Of a DNA stretch of 64,000 bases, positions 11,371-22,568 are shown in pieces. Position 1 is the stretch's first letter. Each line of letters begins with the position of its first letter. The DNA comes from Lycocorax pyrrhopterus obiensis (taxonomy: Eukaryota > Chordata > Aves > Passeriformes > Paradisaeidae). Below the pieces are notes generated by a model. That model did not search any database. It was not told the DNA's origin and was given only the letters and a program-made list of their open reading frames with translations. The stretch is from NCBI GenBank assembly GCA_014706295.1, contig JACSVZ010000008.1, forward strand, positions 19,881,659-19,945,658. The letters run 5' to 3'. Made by a program: the position numbers and the translations under genes.

Positions 11371-14229
11371 AAGGGCACTGCAGTTGTCATGTCCTGTGCC
11401 GTGGTGCTGCAGCTGGCTGGGGAGAATGAGCCTCCCGCAGGCGAGCGGCAGGGTCTGCTCTGTGCCTGGGGGCTCCATGCGGGGTAGTGCCAAGTGTCAC
11501 CGACGTTGTGTGCTCTCACTCAGACAGTGACTGTAGGTTGCAGCCACATGGATCCAGTGCCATCATTACTGCTTTTTCAAGTGAATGTAATACCAACAGT
11601 GGTTAATTACATAGTTAATTCAATTTTGAGATCTTGTCCAAGTGGGGGAGGATTATTATAATAAACTTCATGAAGTAGTGTCAGTTTTTAACATGTGGTC
11701 TCACTGTGTAAAATGTATTGAGGCACTGGTAAAATGATGCTCTGGCAAGGTTGTCTTCCTTGCAGTCTGAAAAGCCATTGATAGCATGTGAATCAGACTG
11801 AAGTGGGGTTTGTGATTAGCTCTGTAGTGACTTTACAGTCCCTTTGGGGACTGATTTAAACATCTTGGAAAAAAACGTCACTGAAGGCAATCATGTTACA
11901 TCTGATGATTATCTGTCTATCTACCTATTCATCTCTGCTTAGCTAAAGATCTTTTTGTACATATATGTGTCTGTACACTTACAATCTGGGCTCTATATAA
12001 TATATTCATGCTTTCAATGCCATGTGAGTTTTGTGAACTTGATCATATACTGAGACTGCTAATCTATTTGTATAGTGGATGCAGCATTTACTGCTAAAAA
12101 TAGTATTTTATTACAGAGATATGGATTAGCTGTATGAGTGAACTGGAAGCTGATGAATAATTCATTGTTTCAGAAAATGTCTAGAGAAGTTGAAGAATAA
12201 CTAAATTGGCAGCTAGGTATCAAAAGCATGTTTAGTCTGCTCAGACTTAACAGAAATAATTTGAATTTGTGTCATCCAATACAGAGTCCACTCTGTAGCT
12301 CTCCACATATTTTGACATTAATACGGTTCTCTCAGTGATTTCACTATCAGTTGTTTAGCGAATCAGCTCATGAGTTTGGAATACCTTGAAAGTTAAGTAA
12401 GGATGAATAAAAAATATGTAATATCCAACCAAATTACTTTTCTGGGAAAAGTGCCTGGCTTCTTTCCCAGATAGAAAGGCCAGAGATACCAAATTCGCTT
12501 TTTGGAAAGCCCTGCCAAGCATTACTGTATGAGAGCTTAAGAATTCCAGTCTGTAGGGGTGCTGTGATGCTTTCTATGACCTAATTTGGTGAGACTCCGT
12601 TTGCATTTGGGATTCTTGTGTAAGGCCATTAGGAGAACAAAAACTATAGGTGAATGGCTTTTCTGCAACACTTGCTGGTATCACAGCACGGGGGGTACTC
12701 AGCAGTGAAGATGCCACCTTTTGCTGACTGGACCACTAAGCAGCTGAACTGATTTCCTAGAGAGATAAAGGGAAGTTGCACTATTTTGACCCTTCAGGTC
12801 TCACACAAAAGCTGCATATTTTTTCTAGCACCAAACCACTTAATATGTAAGTGCTTTCAGAGTTCTTGGGTATGCCACCTAGACAAGATGACTCTTACGC
12901 TTTTAAAATTATAGAATTGCTCTGATTTATCTTACAGGTACTCCTCAGTTTGAGAGAATGCTTTCTTTTCATTACTGAAAAGATTAGAGCAAGAGTAGCT
13001 CTCTTCCCATCATGTCCTCCAGTTTACAACTGACATAGTCCTTCCCAGGACTGCCCAAATCCTCTTTTATTATCTCCTTTAACCTCTAGTGATACAGGAA
13101 ATGCACAGAGCCATTACCAGCCCTTTTAATTGCTTTCTTATTCTCTCTCTGCTGTATTCTACTATTCCTGGGGCTGTTCTCAGTATTCAGTTTTGGAGCT
13201 GAATCCCAGAATTCAAAAGGGACTGTACTTTGGTTTAGCTTTGAGTAGACATCCATCATTTAGCCATCTTGGGGTTTTTGGCAAATTGCTTTTCAATGAT
13301 AAGGTCATTCCATTGCTTGTTTTTATCTTCATTTTATTTCTTTTATTATTCCTCAGAACTAGCATAAGTGAACCTCTTGGTTTTCCCCTTCTAGTGTTCT
13401 TAGAGGCCCAGTTTTATCAGCTCCCTTGGCTCAGTTCTAGTTAGCTGCCTCCCTCAAGGCAGCTCAGATGAGAGATCAGGGCTGGCAGTTTATCCCCTCT
13501 GGCCCACCAGATTGGGCCCTCCTGGGAGAGTGCCAGTGCCTGAACAGTATTTTTCACCTTCAGAGCAGATACCCTTGCCAACTCAGGCAGGGATGAAATG
13601 CCCATTGTGACATTTAGGTACAGTCCCAAATCTAGAAGGTAAAACCAGAAGCTTTAGTTGCAAGACAGCCCCGTGACAGTGCTCTTAACTCTCTTGATCT
13701 TGAGCACCATTCTCTGGCAGCTGTGGAGCACCTCTGCAAGGCAAAGCAGCACACATCCGTCTGCAGGAATGCTGGGGTGGAGTTGGCTCCTGACACAGCC
13801 CAGTGCCTTAGGAGGCAGAAAGATGGTTTTAATTCAGTCCTTGCTTTCTTGCACATGAGCTGTATTTTTAAGTTGCCCTTTTTTTAACAAAGGAATGTGT
13901 TCAGCTGCTTGGGTATTTTATGACAGCGCCTGCCATTTTCCAGAGACACATCACAAAAAAGAGCTGTTTGATTTTGTTTTCTAAACAGAAATGCAAAATC
14001 ATGACATTGCTATAGTAATCTGTACCTATATTATTTTGATTAGGGTTTAGTCTAGTTTAATCTAGTTTAAAGTAATCAAGATAATGTGAAAGCCAGTCTA
14101 TAATAAAGTGTTGACGATTTCAAAATGCTGTCTCTGTATACTTTAAGATACGAATGCCTCATTGACTGTTATTCATTTATAAAACTAGCTTTAAAATTAA
14201 GATTAAAAGATGCAATCCACCCCATGTTT

Positions 14230-14242
14230 CCAATAGAGGGCA
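14230..14242 (+). promoter_or_regulatory. CTCF-like motif, plus orientation
   Basis: CCAATAGAGGGCA fits the CTCF core CCASYAGRKGGCR with one mismatch, at the fourth base (A instead of C/G). Its orientation is opposite to the candidate at 11361. Motif seen; occupancy unknown. Confidence 0.35.
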
Positions 14243-17116
14243 CACACAGATCTTGAAGAATGAAAGATTTTTGAAATTCACTCTTAGCAACTGATGTGGC
14301 AGAACTATTTCCAAATCATACTCAGATCCCTGTAGGAAGTATTAATTTGTCTCCACTTATGACAACACATTTCCAACATAGCAGACAAATGATGTCTTTG
14401 GTTTGCTTCAGAATATGTGAATTTTAATTAATTAGAAAATCAATGTGTGTTTTCCTTACTTTTTTGCCCATGTCCCCACAATGTGTAAATAGTTTTTTGA
14501 GAGATGATGTGCATTATTTTTAAAGGACAGGCTGCAAATGGATTTTCTGTCTACATGGGGCAGTGCCCAGCACTCAGAACTAAGAAGTCAAATTTAATCT
14601 CTAATCAACATGATTTGACTTTAAAGAATTTCAGACAGCCACAACATTGCTTTTTGGTTTGTGTTCATTTATTTCAGAGATTTAGTGAAACAGAGCCTGT
14701 GAGCAAGCTGAAACACTATCTGGCACCTGGGAGATGTGATACTTGATAGGCACTGAATTTCAGTGTTTCACAAGGACCATTTCAGTCCCACATCTTGTTA
14801 CAAGTGTGCACGCAGCCCCTATCAGAACTGGTTGGACTGCACAGTCACACTACACGGGCATGATGCACAATTTTTTCTGTCCTGAAGGGAAGATCCTGCC
14901 ACTGCCACAAGTAAGGCTCGGTGCCTGGAAAACCTGTGTTTGAGGATTAGCAGTGGAATACAGTACACAGGATATAAGCAAGGCAGAAGTGATGCCAGGA
15001 GGCAGATAAAAGCCTTTTGAAGGCTTCACAGTCCTATATTCACTCTTCTTTCTCTGAAGATTCCACATGCCTATAATCTGTCCAACACATATTTTAGAGC
15101 AATTTTTGAATTCCTCTCACTCATTTGACAACACAAATTTCCTATTAGCTAAATTAGGGTATGAGCCCATACTGGCAAGCCTAACTTACCCACTTACTGC
15201 AAGCTCATGGCTAGACCACAGCATGTAAAGTAACTGGGCATTGATGCTCAAGGATACTTACAGACATGTAGGCACAACAGATAAGGTTCCACAGCCTACA
15301 CTTACTACTTTGGAAATTGATTCAGATTCAAGTTCTTGTTCTTAATCCGAAAATTAATCTGGGTTTCCTCAAACTTCATGCTGGTAAAGGCCACAGAAAA
15401 TGCCCACAGTAAAGATCATGGTAGTAATAACTACTTGGAAATCATCCCTGGTCAGAAACAAATCCATCCTGCAGGAGTCCCTTTATTATAATCTTTGCCC
15501 CAGAAGTTCCAACAGCTCACACACCTTGCCACCTAGTTCTCCACGTTCCTTCTCTAGCAAGAGCTGAGCAAATTTGTGTTTGAGATAAACAAAAGCCCTT
15601 GTCTGTAGTATATGCTTCTTCTCCTGTGGTGGAACATGCCAAATATCAGTTGCACTGGCTATAGCTTGATTGCATGATAGGTACTTTCCATGAGACACCC
15701 CTGTTTAGACTGGGGACAGGTCTCTTTCAATTCTTCCTTGATGCTCCATCTATGGAAAAGATTACACAGAGAAGAGGAGGCAGGATGTATGATCAGTTCT
15801 TAAGACTGAGTCAGGATAAAATAAGTTATACCTCTGGAACTGAAAAATGAGAAGTGTTCCACTGTCACACTATTCAGCCACAGCCATCATCTAATAGCTG
15901 CATTTACAGCCATTACATGATGCAGTGTTGGATTGGGACACTTCAGTGATGAGCATAACATAAAGCTTTATAGAATAACTCAGCAGCACAAGCTCTCAGT
16001 GCTGCCTGGAAAACAGCTCAGGATATGTGTAGGATGCAACACTGCATAATTAGAAGGTGATATTTCTGCGTAGTAAATATACGCCTCTTCTTTTTAATTT
16101 TTTTTTCTCATTTCCCTCATTCCTGTCCATCCATGGTGCCAAATGCTGCATGTTGGTTTGTACAAATAGACAAACATTTCTTAGCAAATATACTTAACAA
16201 ATGTCCTTAATAAATAATATGCTTGAAAAGTTTCTCCCCTTTTGCTCTGCCTGTGATTAGTCCTACTCCTACTGGCTGTGCCTGGCTGTAGCATTTCCTG
16301 AGGGACTGTCTGCCAGTTTAGTGCAGCTTAAACACACAGCAGTAAATTGAACCTTACCCTTTCCAACTTTCCAACCACTCCCTCTTATTCTGTTTGCCCA
16401 AGATAAGGGAGACTTGTTCTTTTAAGGATAAACTCTTTTTCACTATTATTTAGGACCTGGTTCAACATTCACAAGCAGTACTTCGTAAACTGAGGTACGC
16501 AGCTCTTGCTTCCAGCTATTTATTCCTGTATCTGCATCTCTCAGCTTCATGTGCTGTGAAACCAACAGAACTGCTAGGATAGTAATGTCAAAAAAAAAGG
16601 CAAAAAAAAAATTAGGTAATTTTGGATCTGTAAGATCAATTCACACCAATATTGTCACTGAAAACTGTTCACTTGTTTGGTCTTGTACATTCTGTGACAA
16701 ATTCTTCTACTTTCTCTGAAAGGTTTGAAAGATTCTATGCTGGTCATACCTCAAGAAAATAATTTATAATAAAATACAATTAAAAGTTTTCATCTGCAAA
16801 TAGTCCTAAGCCCCTTTCAGTTCTTGAAACTGAAATTGAAAGAGTTTCATCTAAGTGGACTTTTTTCTTAGAGGACTTGTCTTTCCACTAAATTTATCAG
16901 ACAGAATTTGAGAGCACCCAGGACCTGATACTCAAGCTTGGCAACATTTTAGAGTCATGCTGTATATTCATACGTAGCATCTGTAGGTTCAGCAGATTAA
17001 AATCAGATCAACTAGATTATTCCTAAATATTTAATGTGAAGTTACCTTATGAAGTGAAGAGGATGTGTTTGGAGAATGCAAAGACAGACTCCTGTTCTCA
17101 TAGCCCCCAATGTGTA

Positions 17117-17178
17117 TTACAATTAAATTTTAATTGTAAAATTAAATTAAAATTTTAATTAAATTAAAATTTTAATTT
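17117..17178. repeat. AT-rich palindrome cluster
   Basis: A perfect inverted repeat with 11-nt arms and a 1-nt centre (17117-17127 and 17129-17139, arm TTACAATTAAA) is followed by two copies of the self-complementary 16-mer AATTAAAATTTTAATT. The whole segment is almost free of G and C and could extrude a cruciform. It may be a decayed microsatellite. Confidence 0.7.
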
Positions 17179-20100
17179 CACAATATAAATGCACTATAAC
17201 TTGATAAAAAAAATTAAAAAGAAAATTCCCAAGAATTGCTTTTTTTCTGCTTTTGCTTTATCAGCCGTAGAAGTGATTTTATTTGTATTAATGACAAGTA
17301 AGCAAACAGCACGAGACTGAGACAGGAATTTGTTGTAATCACCGTAGGGGAGGACTAACAAATCTTTATCAACAACATATTAACTTTAGATAAGTAAACA
17401 CTCTAATTGCACGTGACAATATACGTTGGTAAGAAAAGTGCAAAGTAAAATCCCTGCAGCTGAATGAGCTCCCACAAAAAACAGGTACTGCTGTAGGCTA
17501 AGAACCATGCTGCTATTCTGCCTAAAAACCAGAAAGTTTTTAAAACCTTCAAAACCAGTTGAAACTGAATATATGTGATTCAAGATCAGTGGATGAAATA
17601 TGTAGGAGAATAATTGTTCTTGGTCCTCTAAGCCCCTATAGAAACCCAAAAGAGGTAGGTAGAGAACAGCCGGCCAAAATGTTCTCAGGGAAAGGAGAAG
17701 AGGGTTCAGATCTTCTCCTCGTTACAGGGACTTCCCTTTCACCTCATTCCAAAAATACGCCTCCCCTAACAACACAGGGTTACTGCCTGAGCAAGTGAGG
17801 ATTCCAGGCTGAGAAATACAAGGTCCTGTGTTACCTGTTGACACTTACTTGCTCCTTTTCTTCTGCTTCATCTGTGTCTGTTCTCTGCCCATTTTGGTGC
17901 ATCTCAAAGGGTGAATTTGTACAAACAGAAAGAGAAAACTCAAAGTCTCTGTGAACACATCATGAGGTTTCTAGCAGGCATGGACAGAGACTGTGGATCA
18001 GGTAAGTAAGTGTCTAATTGGTTAACTGGATAGAAAGAGGAAAGCAAAAGACTTTTGGATCATAACAGAAGTGGATTTTAAATTGCTTTTATTTGTTTCT
18101 TCTACGCTGTTAAGAACCTGTGTGATTACAAATCTGCTCTGGATGTGGTAATAAATATTTCTGTTTGTTTCTATTTTAAACAAATGGTTTCAGATAAGGG
18201 TGATTTCTAGATAACTCTCTGTCCATATGGGTATGGTGACATTTAAACCAGGGACATTTGGATACATTGCAGTCTTTGGCTTTTCTGTATTTTGATGGTG
18301 ATATTCAGAAGGAAACAGAAGTCTATAGGTATGTCATCTAATTAGCCCAGTCTGGCAGTGGGAAACATGGAGATTACATGAAAGGAGAGTCTTCCAGTGA
18401 CTGTCAATAACCTGGAAAGGCTCCTTGTGCCTAGCAGAGCAATGGCAAGTGCAGCTTAGCCCACAGCAGTGCTCAGGGTGGTTTTGGCACTGTTTGAAAC
18501 ACCACAAGCGTAAACACACACGAGCAAAGTAATACAGACTGAATTGCCTTAATACAGGTATACAAAATGTTTGATCCACAAGCAGTGTAATTTAATTCTA
18601 GGACAGCAGCAGGACTGGGAGAGTGCCAAGGAGAAGCTTTCAGTGTGCAGGAGTCTGTCAAACAACTTAATTAATTGTTAGTTACACTCTGCGATGAGAT
18701 CTTGTCCAGAGGGCTTTGTATTAAAAGTGCGAACTGCTACTAGTGGGGTGCAAGATGCTCTTTCCAAAGCAGCATTTCCAAAGAAGTGAAAGCCTCAGGA
18801 GTGAACTGCCAGAAATCACAGCTATATTGCAAATAGAAGAACATCTGAGGTTTTGGGAGCCCTAGGGTACAGCTCTTCCTATACATTGATTTGAGGAAGC
18901 CGTTCCATATTTTAATTACAGAAGTAATGAAACAGCTCTGAGAAACCATCAGCTACGTATTGGTTATGAGTGCACCTGTTAAGTGGGTATTCCAGTTAGC
19001 AGCATTGATTGGCACAAGAGTTAGTCTAATATCTGAGTCCTTGTTATGTTGTTCTTTTGATAATGAGAAGTTAGTGATGAGCTTTGGCTTATTAGTTGTA
19101 CAGTTTGTTGTTTGGGTTTTTTTACAGACTAGTGTTGTTTCTCAGTCTTTGGGAATCTTAATCTGCTATTTAGTCCCACTTCTTGCCTGTGGATTGCTGA
19201 CAATGTTCTGCAGATTAGCTGCTCATCTTTGCTCATTCAAATCAGACTGAGCTGAACTGGCCAAACACTTGCCTGTCGATGGGAAGAGCTGAATGAATTC
19301 CTTGCTTTGTTTTGCTTTTGCTTTACCTGTTAAACTGTCTTTATCTCTACCTATGGATTTCCTCATTTTTACACTCCCCCATCCCACCGGAGATTGAGCA
19401 AGTGATTGTGTGCGCCTTAGTTGCGATATGGGACTAAATCACAGCAGTCCTGGAGGTGGAAATGAATGCAAATTCAATGAACCAAATTATCTTATTTTGT
19501 GCAATACAATGTGCTGTCCTTTGGAATCCCTGGTGTAATTATCAACTATCCCTTTTGCACTGACTGAAATCAGTTCACCATAAGCCAGCCCTGCATTACA
19601 CCCTCAGTGCCAGTCTCCATTTTGCTTAGCTTGTTTAACATCTAGTACTGCTTTGCTGCTGCTGCATTGAAATCACTGAAGTCTATTCGAGGGTGACACT
19701 GCCATAGAGCATCCCACGTAAACAATGAACACTTGGTTGAAAATGAATGCAGACACTCTCTGGATCTGAGTGTTTCCTTAAACCTGAAATCCTCGCTGGT
19801 AAAGGCAGAGAGCCTCCGTAGCGCTCAGGTTGTACGTTCACTCGGCAGGCAGTGTGATCAGCCTACACATGTCTGAGAAGACCTGGATCACAGTGGAGAA
19901 CAAAAAGCCTACCATCTTAGTCACAGCAAAAAACTTTAACTAGAAAGCTTCTCTAACCAAAAAGCTTAATTAGTTCATCTCTGTTAACGGTTTCTTTTGA
20001 CCAAAGTAGCCTACAAAGTGTTCCCACAAGCAGTTCAGCTGTCATAGCCAAAGGACAGGCAATTCTGGGAATATTTACCAGGCATTTTTGCAAGGAGCTG

Positions 20101-21305
20101 AGATCAGTGGTCCCTTATCTGGCACAGCTGTAGCTGGATGAGGCTGCCTGCCTGCTATCAAGATAGTCAAATCTGATTTGAGATCGCAAGTATTTTCCAG
20201 TTACTCAAGTCAAAAGGGGTGAGATCAGACTTCCTTGTTGCATATATAAGACCAGTGTTGCCCACCTGACCTCAAAAGTACAGTTACAAGACGACAACAA
20301 AAAGAGAAATCACTTTTTTTTTTAACTTAAGCAAAGCCCAGAAGACTTTATATCGCAAAGTGTAATAAGAAGTCATAACACAATGAAATGCATCAACTTT
20401 TTATTTAGATGAAGATTCCCAGTTTAAATCTTTCTTTCTGAAATGCTCACAATTTTTAAGAAAAAAAAGAAAACTAAAGAGAGGATGGCTGTTTCTTCCC
20501 CGTGGTGGGTGAGGCCTCTCTCTGGGCATGCCCCACTCGCCTGCCTTTAAAAGCAAGGCCCTCCACCACACTGGAACACCTTAGAAGGTGGGTTTATTAA
20601 ATAGAGAACTTCTTTGGCCAAGGATTTCCAGAAGAATGGCACTTCCCTTGCTGCAAACTGTGAGTATTTACCGTTGGAATACCTAAGTAATCTGTTGGGT
20701 TGAGGTGTCGCTTTCTGTGTTTGCCTAGGATGAGGGGTAGCGTACTAGACCGAGCACGGGACCTATGCTGTTACTGCTTTTCCGGGGACTTGAAGTCCCT
20801 TTGCCTTTTCTTTTGCGTATGACTTGTGCCCTTGCTCCCTTGCTCTCCTGCTGGGCAGAACCTGTTTTCTCTGAGAGATATGGTGGGAAACAGAGCTGAT
20901 GGGACCTGCCTCTGTAAATGTCCTCCATCCGCCTCCCCAGCGTTAACCTGAGGAGTTGACACCCCATCACTTGCTCAGGAGAGGATTCGCCCCAGGATTT
21001 CGAAGTGCCGATCTCATTTCTCTTTTCTCCCTGTCTAGATTCCCCCAAAGCTCAGGTAGGTCCTATCTCCTCCAAAAAGCGATGCTGACCTGCCCCGCCC
21101 GTCCCCTGTGGCCACAGCTCGGCCCCCGCGGGGACACCAGTGCCGGGGCTCCCTGGACCCTCCTCGGAGCCCGCCCCGCTCCCAGGGCTGGGACAGCCCT
21201 CCCCGGTCCCGCAGCGGGGGCGGGTGTGTGCAGCGCGTATGCCGGCTCCCGGCCGGCGGCGTGCCGGGACAGCTCGTTCAATCCCAGCAGGAGCGGCTCT
21301 GGGGC

Positions 21306-21335
21306 AGGGACGGAGGGACGGAGGGACGGAGGGAT
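21306..21335 (+). repeat. TBC1D12: short tandem repeat, 8-bp unit GGGACGGA
   Basis: Just over three near-perfect copies of GGGACGGA end in GGGATGAG, inside the TBC1D12 CpG island about 410 bp upstream of the start codon. Unit length is not a multiple of three and it lies outside the coding frame. Confidence 0.8.
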
Positions 21336-21744
21336 GAGGCCGCCGGGCTGGGCTTTCCGTAGCCGCGGCATGTCGGCGGAATGCGGCACATGCTGCGCGC
21401 CGCGAGTCTTTAGGTGGAATACGGTATCGGGCGCGGCCTCCACAGCGCCTCTGGCGGGGAAGAGCCTGTCTGGGTGGCATCTCTATGGTTCCGGGTGCGG
21501 CCCTGCCGCGAGGGCGAACGAGCGGGCGGGCGCTTCCTGCCCGGCCTCTCTATGGTGACTTTCCGGGGGGAAGGGCCGCCGCCGGCGCCGCGCGCCTGCG
21601 TGTGCCGGGCCCGCCCGCCCCCCCCGCCGAGGCCGCTGCCCGACGCGCAGAGCGGCGCCGGCTGCCAGCTCTCGCGGCGCCGCCGGTGCGGAGGAAGGCG
21701 CGCGCCCCGGCCCCCGCCGCGCCCCCGGGGCTCCGCGGCGGCAA

Positions 21745-22568
21745 ATGGTGGGGCCGGACGATGCCGGAGCTCCGGGCGGCGCAGCCGTGCTTCCCGCGGG
21801 CCGGCAGGAGGCGGCGGAGGAGGAGGCGGCGGAGGAGGAGGAGGACGGGGAGCGGGATGGGAGCCGGGGCTCGAGCCGGCGGGGCGGCGGGCTGGGGCAG
21901 GAGCGGCTGCTGCAGCGGTACCTGGCGGCGCTCGGCCCCGCCGCGGCGGCGGGTGGGAAGCGCTGCCCGGAGAAGCCCGCGAACGGGGCCGCCTGCGCCG
22001 TGGGCCCCTGCGGGAGGATGACCAACGGGGACGTCGGCTTCCTGCTGCCGCCGCAGGAGCCGCCGCCGCCGCCCCCTTGGGCCGGACGGGATGAGCCGGG
22101 GCCGGAGGAGGAGGAAGCGAAACTGCAGAACGGGGGCTTCCTCCCCTGCCCGCCCTGCCCGGCGGGAGGCGTCCCCTCGGGAACCGCCTTGGAAGAGCCG
22201 CTGAGGAGCTGCCGGCTGCGGTGCGAGGCGGAGCGGCGCGGGGGGGCGGTGGCCGAGAGCCCCTCGCCGCCCCGTAGCCCGGGGGGCGACGCCGGCAGCC
22301 GGGCGCTGGCCGCCCCCGGGGCGCGGACCTGCCGGGACCGGGCGGAGCCCGCTGTCCTGCCCCCGGCGCCCCTCGGCTTCACGGACGTGAACCTGAACTC
22401 CCGCAACACATACGAGGTGAGCCGCCGCCGCAGCGCCCCGGAGCACCTGCCCCACGGAGGGACCGCGCCCGCCGAGCCGGCACCGCCGCCGCAGGAGCCT
22501 GCGGAGAGGGCCCGGCACCGGGTGGGCATCGCCGGCGCCGGCAGCAGCTTCGCCGAGTTCTTCACCAG
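21745..22568 (+). CDS. TBC1D12: TBC1D12 exon 1 (coding part)
   Basis: Encodes residues 1-274 plus two bases of codon 275 and ends CACCAG|gtaaag. ATG has G at +4. The sequence is Gly/Ala/Pro/Glu-rich, with [18 protein letters not shown] and the closing FAEFFTR matching human landmarks in order. This exon diverges most from mammals, mainly through indels in low-complexity stretches such as the GAG/GCG run at about 21,808-21,846. Confidence 0.92.

Larger units (their letters stand above)
8801..20949. other. intergenic region between two divergent genes
   Basis: No coding exon recognised on either strand. Noted contents: an isolated GC/CpG-rich patch near 11.36-11.51 kb, two CTCF-like motifs (11361 and 14230), an AT-rich palindrome cluster at 17.12-17.18 kb, and a high-complexity stretch at about 19.25-19.75 kb that could be conserved non-coding DNA. 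Regulatory elements for the receptor or TBC1D12 would be expected here. Nothing else is identifiable by eye. Confidence 0.6.
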
